In this document: positions 21,006 to 28,884 of the stretch, in pieces
How positions within the stretch are numbered: position 1 is the stretch's first letter
Layout: each line of letters starts with the position of its first letter
NCBI GenBank assembly: GCA_033557685.1
Contig: JAWQRN010000503.1
Coordinates: 1 to 28,884, forward strand
DNA length: 28,884 nt
Reading direction: 5' to 3'
Source: Sperchopsis tessellata
Taxonomy: Eukaryota > Arthropoda > Insecta > Coleoptera > Hydrophilidae
Notes under the pieces: model-generated
The model's input: only the letters and a program-made list of their open reading frames with translations
The model's database searches: none
Told to the model about the DNA's origin: nothing
Program-made: the position numbers and the translations under genes

Positions 21006-22284
21006 TAAATTGTAACCGGCGGTTTTTCATTTAAGCTATTACGTAATGTTCAGAAGTATTAAAAGAGTAGGTGTATTTAAAACATGTGATTTTATTTGTT
21101 ACATATTATAAGTTTGACATCGGGAATTATTATCATTTAAGTGTAGAAGATGACTCTTTACTTTTAGTAAGATTACATCAAATTTCAATAAATTTTAGTT
21201 CCCAATTTCCACCATTACCATAGTATTTATTCTTAAGTATATAACAAAGGTTATGGAGTTAGATTACATCCATTGAATTAGTATTTCTTGTACGTATAAT
21301 TGATAAGTTATGGTTTTAATTTATATTGAGTAATTCACTTATCCAGGCCAGCCATCCTTACACATAAACAAGTTTTGCAACATTGCAAATTGTAGGATTC
21401 TGGCTTCATGCCATTATTAGACTGTATTCTCAATTGTATCTACCGTGGTTTTAAGATGAATGCATACATATTCTAGTTGGATATTTATTATTATCAAGAG
21501 CATGCTTAAATTTGCATTAAATTTGATGTAAATTTCTTTTTATTCCGCATAAATTAAACGTCATGGGAAGTGTAAAAACTTATTCACAAGGTTTAGGTGT
21601 AAACACATATCATGCCCACAAATTATGTACTAAGTGGAAATATGTGTAACATTATCCAATTGTTAGGTTGTAAAGAATTCAGATTGCGACTTCCTGAATG
21701 ATATTATTTATATTTATATTTGCTGAGCACACAGAAAAGTCCGCATTATTCACGTTTTATCAGAATTTTTCCTACCACCAGTTAACTCGTACAAATTGAT
21801 ACGATATACTTATCCAAACCAAACCACATGATTCATTAAGTATTTCGTATTAAATAGTTTCATCACACGCATACAATGGCGTCATATTTTGTAACCAACG
21901 CTGTTATTTTAGAATATTAATGTGGCAACATACTATTTGTTTATTCTCGGAGGTTGGTAATTTGGATAATGACAGGTAGATGCTCGTTTCACTGTGCTAG
22001 TGCGATAGCCGATTTGAAATATTAAGTAATTTTTCAATACCCATATTTCCTGTCAGTCAAAAGTCCCAACACAACTCAACAAATATATAAGATAACGCTT
22101 TAGCTTTTTCTATGTTAGGTTAACCTGTCCTGTCTAAAAATAACAAGAAAAAAAAACGCATAAGTTACCACACCCGAATTGTACTCCGCGAAGAATGTGT
22201 GTAATTATGTATTAATAGATTGAAGATATATTTGAATGTAAAGCCTACAATGAAATGTGGCAATAGGATCACCTAACTGACTAG
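21006..22284. other. AT-rich sequence, nothing recognised
   Basis: About 1.3 kb without a recognisable coding frame, repeat or RNA gene. Confidence 0.5.
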
Positions 22285-22579
22285 TTTATTGCTCAAGAAC
22301 TATCGTTTAAGAAACCACGTGCGCCAGATGGGTTATGGGATCTTCTCGTAGACGACAGGATGCGCGAGTTTATCTGCTTGGATTCTTCGATTCGTATCAC
22401 TACATTGCCTCTTTGAAGAGCATCCTGCTATTTGTACACCTGAAGGTGCTATCTGCTGGGGAAATGACGATTTCATGCAATACAGGCAAGCCGGCGGACT
22501 TGAATGGTTTGCTGCAATGGTACTCTGGCAGTTTTACCATTTTGTAACACTTATTGCAAATTGTAATTGTTTTACTTGA
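22285..22579 (+). pseudogene. GC-elevated, frameshifted coding-like segment, unidentified
   Basis: The 22320-22540 stretch is close to half GC, against about one third around it. One plus-strand frame (22285-22413) reads FIAQELSFKKPRAPDGLWDL, then LVDDRMREFICLDSS, before TGA at 22414-22416. The next frame (22352-22576) takes over as FEEHPAICTPEGAICWGNDD, FMQYRQAGGLEWFAAMVLWQ, and ends at TGA 22577-22579. The two together look like one protein broken by a single frameshift near 22380-22410. A third plus-strand frame and one minus-strand frame are also open here, as expected when GC content is high, so strand and frame are not certain. No known family is recognised. Possibilities are a decayed host gene, a transposon ORF or transferred DNA. 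Confidence 0.35.
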
Positions 22580-24985
22580 AATATTTTATATCGCATTAGG
22601 CAAGATAAAGAGGTTTTGAGTTAGTGCTGCAAATATATTTTCCACGCATTGTTACTATCTAAAATTGGTAAATCATTTTTGTTTTGGATCAATGCATTAC
22701 TGGTCCAGGAAGATGTTTCTCATACACGGTGCCCAGTCGTGTGTATTGTTTGATACCTTTTGTCATTGTTTAATCATTATTAAATAAAAGAACATTTTCA
22801 TTATTATATATTGGATTAAAGTGATGATTAAACTGGACGACAACGAAATGAATTCGCTTCGTTCGTCTCGAATTTAGGAGTGCATAACCTTTTGTATATA
22901 TAGGTGTAACATTATATGCAGTTATAGCGAAATTCGAAATGTCGTTTGTAGTTTGCATCCAAGCGGCCACATCCTGTTGGGCAATAATACATTTTTCATT
23001 TATCGTATATATAAGTGTCTTTCATGACACTAAACCCGCGGATGTGACGACCCATCAAGGTCGGATGTCACATTGTTGAATATCATCAGTAGCGCATATC
23101 GTGTCTAAAGCTTGGACATAGTTCACTCCGTTTCCTCCTTAGCATGTCCTTTGTTTGTTACTAACTAGTGTTGTATAGGGCACACTGTCTTTTGTGCAAA
23201 CTTAAAACAGGATGGAATTCAAGTAGTAGATATATGCAACATGCGACACAAACATTTTATTATTTCGGAGCTTATATCCAATGAGGAGAGTTTATTCGCC
23301 GGTTTTCACAGCGTTTTCGGAAATCAAATGGCGTATAAAAGCTACAATCTCTTAAACGGTTTAAACATTGAAAATGCGTTCTATGTTAAGAACTCTCCTT
23401 TGCATATTGAAATACAGCACATATTTTTAACTATTATTAGCAAAATCATTCAAACAAGTAATTGGCTTCTTGCGTATGATCAATATGTCTAATGTATTTG
23501 TTTATTGTCATCACCATATTTATCAGATCGTTCGTAATTTAATGTAAAACGAATGAAATTCTTGCGGTGTGTTTGTACATTACCTTCCAAAACTATGCAA
23601 TTTATGATCACCCTGTATATAATATCTCAATATCAGTACGGCCGGGCAAAAAAAGCAGAATATTCGTTTATTTTGGTGCCCTACCCAGTAAGAACAATCA
23701 TTTATATGGTATTAATATCTTATTTTAGCCTGTTTACACATAAACTGCTATATAATACCAATAAAACAGAATTATCGTATAAAATTGAAGCTCCCAACAT
23801 GTGTGTGTGTTCCAAGATTAATGTCTGGATGGATGCAGGATGATTTGAGACTTAAAGCAACCTAGTAGCTACATGCACATGCATGTACAGTTCAGGGGTA
23901 TGCCATATGAAATTTGTACACTTTTTATCCCAAAAAACTTACCATACAAATTTCCGCGTCATCTTCAAACTGTGAACAAACATATTTGTTATACTATACT
24001 CTACATTGTATCTGTAGGTATTTTATAAGAACATAACGCTTGTAATGTGTGCCCTGTTCATCATCATCAATGTATCTCTATAAATTGTGTAATTATAAAA
24101 GCGCTGTTAATTGTTTGTTTATAGTCTTACAGTACGGGGTATTCTGATTGTGCCTCTTTAACTTCATAATACGTACTACGCAATTGATTAGTTATAGGGT
24201 GACTAATAACATTCTATTTATTTTTTTTTTCAAAAGTGACATTCGCATAAGTTGACTTTTCAAAGGTTCATTATTTTGGACAGATCATGAGAGAAAGGTG
24301 CTACGAGATCATGATCCGTTGGTAGATGTCAAAATTTCTGACTGAATGATGGTATGGATGCTCCTCAACAGACATCTGAGTAGCAGTATTGTGGACAATA
24401 TTTGCCATGTAGATCGCCAATCTTCTAGAGGAGACTGTGCAATAAGAAGAAAAATATAGATCCAGAATTTGCCCTTCGACGCGAGGCGCAGCCATCTTAC
24501 TTCTACTATAGATAAGATACAAATAAAATTCAAGTTAGATGTTTTTATTAATTTATCAAAATATTATACGAATGTATTTTTAGCTTTCGATCCTGTTAAA
24601 TAAGTTCGAAACATAACCACAAAAATGTAAAGGTTCTGACGGCTGTTTCGTCGTTGTAAAGTTACAACCACATTTTATAGTGCTACATCGTCTAAAACTC
24701 TAAATAATAGTATTTCGATTACAGTTTTGCATTTACCTGTATTAGAGAGCCATTCCGTATAAAGGTGTACAGAATAGGGCTAATAGGCTTTTATATTTAT
24801 GTTTTCCTATTGGAGTGGATTAAAAAATAATTAAAAGTAAGCAAGTGATCTATTAATCAAAGCGTCATTAGCAGTGTTGACGTAACCTTGGACACCACTT
24901 AACTTTAAAGTAACAATTTTCTTTTCAATTACTACTCTCAAATGGAGGACGCCTATTTAAGGTTTAAGCTCAGTTGAAAGTTTAA
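22580..24985. other. No recognised gene
   Basis: Frames at 23241-23492, 23553-23843 (plus) and 24301-24533 (minus) are open but low in recognisable content. 23553-23843 is rich in hydrophobic residues, as expected from AT-rich codons. No repeat family was recognised. Confidence 0.4.
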
Positions 24986-26219
24986 TTAAGCTGTAGGCGA
25001 GTTTCTTTGTTTCTCGAAGAGCTCTACTATAAATTCACGTAAATAGATCGATTCATGCCCACACGAGAGGAGACCACGACATATAAGAGCAAAAGAGAAC
25101 ACCACACCTTCGCATCGACGGGAGCTCGAAATAAATTCGCAGAGAAAGAAAAATCGCAACAGCGACCGAAAAAGAAAATGGGAACTGTGCGCAAAAAAAA
25201 TAAATGTCGAGCTCACACGTCTGGTCTTGATGTGGACGTATAACTGGCGCAAAGTGTGAGCCAATGTACCGTTTTGAAATAGAGAACTGCGAAACCTTAA
25301 AGTTGGATATATAAATACACGGCAATTGCAAAACTGGTGTATACGTATGTTGTCTATGTTTATATGGACATTTACTGCTTGTTGGTTAACCAATATGGTC
25401 TCTTGCTGCTTAAATTATTGCGTTGTCAAGTATTGATAAATGTAAAGGTGTTTAAAAATATTACCTTCGTTTTAATAATCTCATTCATTTTCTTCAATCT
25501 TAAATTGCATATTATTTGCTTCTGGGACTCAATATTAAAAGCGTTTAGTAAATTTCATGTATATTAATTAATTTATAGTAGCTAGCAACAAACAATCTCA
25601 AAATAAAAAGTTTTTGAAGTATATGGAAAGCAACGAATGATTGCGTGCACTGTATCAAAAGTAGTTAGAAAAGGTAAGCGAAAAATCTGTTAGTTTTATC
25701 TCCCAGATCAAGTATTCTTGTTCTAGAATTATAATAAATATAAACATTCGTTGCTTTTACTGTATCAACGATACAACAGAAATACATATTTAATATAAAA
25801 GGCCAAGAATTCAACGCGGTGCACTTATGTCGGTAAGCAAAACCAAATATTTGGTATGAGCTTAAACAATTGGTTTTGACTAAATTGCTCCCAAAAGTGG
25901 AATATCGATACTCCCGCAAAGCTTTTTATGTTTGCTTTCGGTTCAACATAACATGCATAATGAAAAAAAGACAAAAGCAACAGTGTATATAAATGTAAGC
26001 ACAACAAACAATAGCTTTATACATGCTATCTAATCCTATAGCTGAAAACAAAATTAGCGATATTTGCGTATGTACGTTCCTTTTTGCCATCAGTATCCAA
26101 TGGTGAAAATACAAAATAACTGCCCTCCGTTTACCTTTTTTTGTACCTTTAAGTCAACCGTTCCAAATTGAGTTATGTGTGAAAAATGAGAATCTGCAAA
26201 CAAAGGGATGGTCAGGTAA
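24986..26219. other. No recognised gene; purine-rich block near 25050-25250
   Basis: The 25050-25250 block is purine-rich on the plus strand (many GA/AAA words), which gives a Lys/Arg-rich plus frame and Ser/Phe-rich minus frames up to 135 codons. The composition explains these open frames, so I do not call a gene. Confidence 0.4.
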
Positions 26220-26256
26220 GGTAGTTCCGGCCGTTTTCGGCGCTTCCGACCATTTA

Positions 26257-26403
26257 TGCTAACATATCTTCATCAAAACGGCTTCCTGGATCCAACAATT
26301 GTGTGGGACGCCTTTTTAGCACTTCCTTTTTAATTGGTGAAACATCCGGGAGTCGCGAACATTGCCATTAGCGTTGCAGTTCTTTTATAATTTTGTCATC
26401 TGC
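26257..26403 (-). pseudogene. Exon-like or decayed coding block, unidentified
   Basis: On the minus strand a pyrimidine-rich acceptor (GTCGTTTTTCAG) ends at 26405. The frame from 26403 reads ADDKIIKELQR, one TAA, then WQCSRLPDVSPIKKEVLKRR and PTQLLDPGSRFDEDMLA before a TAA at 26254-26256. Amino-acid use is very protein-like, and the block is richer in GC than its surroundings. The internal stop means it is either a broken gene, a retropseudogene or transposon scrap, or an exon with a different boundary. I cannot name the family. Confidence 0.35.
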
Positions 26404-26405
26404 TC

Positions 26406-28314
26406 TGAAAAACGACACGAGAATTTTAATGATGTTACCTTTTTAAAATTTGTTGTGATTTTCTGAATATATTAATCGTGAGGCCAACTAACACTATAGT
26501 CGACATGTATTTGAACATCTTAATAACATCTTAATGTAAAAAAGGAATGACTGAAAATTGTTGCTTTTTCAGGAGATGGTAATAAATAAATATATAATAC
26601 ATTTTTACGGGTTTTGCTTATGAAGATGTTAATCATAACACACGTAACACGAAAAGAAAATATCTGTAAAGCAAAGACAGGATAAGTAAAAATAGTAAAC
26701 TCAGATGTGTCAGATTCAATATGTCAATTTAATATTTTCACGATCAACCACGATTATGCAGACCTAAAACTATACTTGATGTTTGCACAATGTGTTATTA
26801 CTTGTGAGACAGGCTAAGAAAGCATGACAAGCAGACAGAAGTAATGAGGAATTTGGGGCAAAAATGAGGTAAGTCGCTTGGGTTTATCCCTTCCGAGAAG
26901 CTAAACAGCTACCATGGTTTAATATTTTCAGGTCTTCCGGGAGATAACCGGGCGTTGGCTTTTATTTTTACCGACGTTTCGTCCACAGTTATAGAGGGGA
27001 CGTTATCAAGACTTGTAGCTCTTGAAAGGGCTAATTGTAGACTGCCATATATAGCTTTGAAAAGTTTTAAGTATAGGTGGTCTATTAATTTTTAACTAAA
27101 AAAAAAATTGCAATGTGTATTACTAATTTATATGTACATAGTTTATTTGCGTTTCATTAGAAAACAATTTAAAAATAGATACTTTTGTTTGTCGCTACTG
27201 CGATTACATTTTTTTTTGTAACGCAATACGCGATTTTTCAATTTTTTTTTACTTACATTAGACTTTAGGCATTTATTTACTTCCTCTGCGGTACAGTGTA
27301 AGGAAGAATGCCTCCATAGCACATTACAAGATGATAATTACATTAACATTTTATACAACTATTGTGTATCCTGGATTCAAAAACTGTTCTAAAGATACCA
27401 AAATCAAAAACTTTTGACAATGTCAAATTGAATGTATGAAACTTATTTTATGAATATTTAATATTATTTAGTTCATAATAATGTGTTGTTTTTATTTAAA
27501 ATTTTATTTTTCGGATTTTTTTTTCGCGAAGTTTCCCTTATCGCAAGTGTGCCAGGAACGCAACCCCCGCTACCAACGTAGTTTGTATTTAATTTCGAAA
27601 AGTTTATAATAATTTTACGTATGGCATATTTGTGTTTATTATTAACATGTTTTATAAATAATAACAGTTAATTTATGCAAAATATCAAGTGTGGATATGT
27701 AATAATAGCATATAGTTATTTTTAACTACATAAATGTACAACGTTGCTTTGGGAGTAATCTGAAGAATGTTAATTTCGAAAAAAAATATGGAACTGATAA
27801 ATCAGTTTTGTCAGAAAACGATTGTTAAGTATACATTTACTCTATCGTTAAAACGTTATCTAAGTCTAGACGTATGAATTCAAGAAAATCTTTTCTTGCC
27901 ATCCTGCCTTTAAGAACAGACATGTCCAAACTAATCTAAACTTAATCAAGTATTAGGGGCGTTAACTTTTTGTGTAGAACAAAAAAAATTAAGCCAAAGT
28001 TCAGCAGCATTGGGGTTGTAGAGGATGACCTTTTGATAATTTCTTATCTAAACTAAACTTTCCGAATTTTATTTATAGGGGTATTAACATTGTTAGAAGC
28101 TTTAATTTTACGTCGATTCATAGTTAATTATTTGTTCTTCAGTATTTTTTTTTGTTTTATCTGAATATGCATTTAAATATTAATGTTATGTACAAAGATT
28201 AAGAAAATTCTAGTATTAGTGGTAGTAGCAGACGAAATGTGAAGTAGCGATGGAGATCGTCGCATAAAGGTACTGATTTATTGAAATAGTTCTAATAAGT
28301 ATGTTTAATTTATG

Positions 28315-28316
<2 letters not shown>
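26406..28316. other. AT-rich sequence; possible repeat scrap near 26930-27010
   Basis: No gene is recognised. The 26930-27010 segment (TCCGGGAGATAACCGGGCG, then CCGACGTTTCGTCCACAG) resembles phrases common in dispersed insect repeats, but I cannot name the family from sequence alone. Confidence 0.35.

Positions 28317-28357
<41 letters not shown>
28317..28357. repeat. (TA)n microsatellite
   Basis: About 40 bases of TA dinucleotide between unassigned sequence and the piggyBac-like fragment. Confidence 0.95.
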
Positions 28358-28359
<2 letters not shown>

Positions 28360-28415
28360 TGACAAAAATTGTTTATAAATCATATTCAATAATAAACATA
28401 TTTTTATTTAAATAA

Positions 28416-28884
28416 TCAGTTTGTTGCCAAAGGGCTACACGTGTATTGAAGATCAAACATAAGATAATTAATTGGAATGGAAATTTTTGTAACAATTGTG
28501 TTTTTCTTAAGAAAACATTTCTTACATTCTGTACAATAAGCCAATGGCCAATTTTATTACATCTAATGTCCCGAGGAGGCACATTTTGGGCTGGTAATTT
28601 TTTCGTCTTGTTTTGAATATCAGTTTCAATTGAACTGCATTTACCACGTTTAGTGTTTACACTTTCTACCTTGCACAAACAATTTGCGACGGGTGTTCGA
28701 AAATCTTCCTGACCTAAAATTTCAGCAGGATTCTATCGTCTATGCTGTTGAAACCTTTTAATTATCAACCAAGAAGTTAACATTACCATATCAAGCACAT
28801 AATAAAAAATTCTAATATGCTATTTTCTAATTTTCATTTTATTTTATTTCTTCCAATCACCTATGTGGCGATTATATATACATA
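28416..28884 (-). pseudogene. PiggyBac-like transposase, C-terminal fragment (runs off window)
   Basis: Reading the minus strand from the window edge gives IRIFYYVLDMVMLTSWLIIK (compare the family's W..RIF...LD...N.W), QEDFRTPVANCLCKVES, KKLPAQNVPPRDIRCNKIGH, and WLIVQ. This is the end of the piggyBac catalytic domain, the linker, and the start of the Cys-rich C-terminal domain (family pattern ..R....HWP....). A frame change near WLIVQ is then needed to reach CKKCFLKKNT and a stop at 28416-28418. TAG codons interrupt at a position expected to be Trp (just before HIRIF) and after QQHRR. Most Cys/His ligands of the C-terminal zinc-binding region are lost. The catalytic aspartates lie beyond the window. 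Inactive copy. Confidence 0.7.

Noticed and set aside
24986..25393. 135-codon minus-strand frame and overlapping frames as a gene
   Set aside because: The purine-rich plus strand suppresses stops in several frames at once; the resulting peptides are Ser/Phe/Arg-rich with no domain.
1..28884. CRISPR arrays, operons, bacterial promoters, tRNA or rRNA genes
   Set aside because: No regularly spaced direct repeats, no clustered intact genes and no recognisable tRNA or rRNA cores were seen. The content is eukaryotic.

Overview
The window looks like non-bacterial, insect-type nuclear DNA. It is strongly AT-rich, has no operon-like gene packing, carries long (TA)n microsatellites and is full of decayed DNA transposons (mariner/Tc1-like, hAT-like, piggyBac-like). 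The one gene recognised with good confidence is a single internal exon of Tribbles, a conserved animal pseudokinase, flanked by consensus splice sites. I believe the source is an insect, but I cannot fix the order. All identifications come from reading the sequence; no database search was run.

Layout, left to right. 1-2640: microsatellite, mostly unassigned AT-rich DNA, one decayed coding-like stretch on the minus strand (about 1377-1589) and one possible first coding exon (1990-2094). 2641-3659: a hAT-like element bounded by an 8-bp duplication (GTTGCATT), made of AATCGATTA/CGACTAGTCG-rich sequence, with a diverged relative at 10225-10826. 4815-6013: an IS630/Tc1/mariner-superfamily element with about 35-bp inverted termini; its transposase is cut off just after the first catalytic Asp. 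6053-6102: (TA)n. 8345-8838: a Tc1-like transposase pseudogene on the minus strand. 11157-11193 and 14139-14475: palindromic repeat clusters. 15045-15817: open, splice-bounded segments ending in a membrane-spanning C terminus and an AATAAA signal, which may be an unrecognised gene. 16067-16356: the Tribbles exon. 17550-18137: a near-600-bp palindrome. 19923-21003: a complete mariner-like element with TA duplication and inverted termini but a dead transposase. 22285-22579: a GC-elevated, frameshifted coding-like block. 26257-26403: an exon-like minus-strand block. 28317-28357: (TA)n. 28416-28884: the C-terminal part of a piggyBac-like transposase running off the window edge.

The genes do not form a pathway. 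The simplest reading is the intronic and flanking territory of one conserved gene (Tribbles, plus strand), expanded by transposon debris. Its other exons were not found, so its introns would extend at least about 12.5 kb downstream, and probably far upstream, unless short exons were missed. The sequences most worth following up are the unidentified segments at 15045-15817, 22285-22579 and 26257-26403, and the large palindrome.
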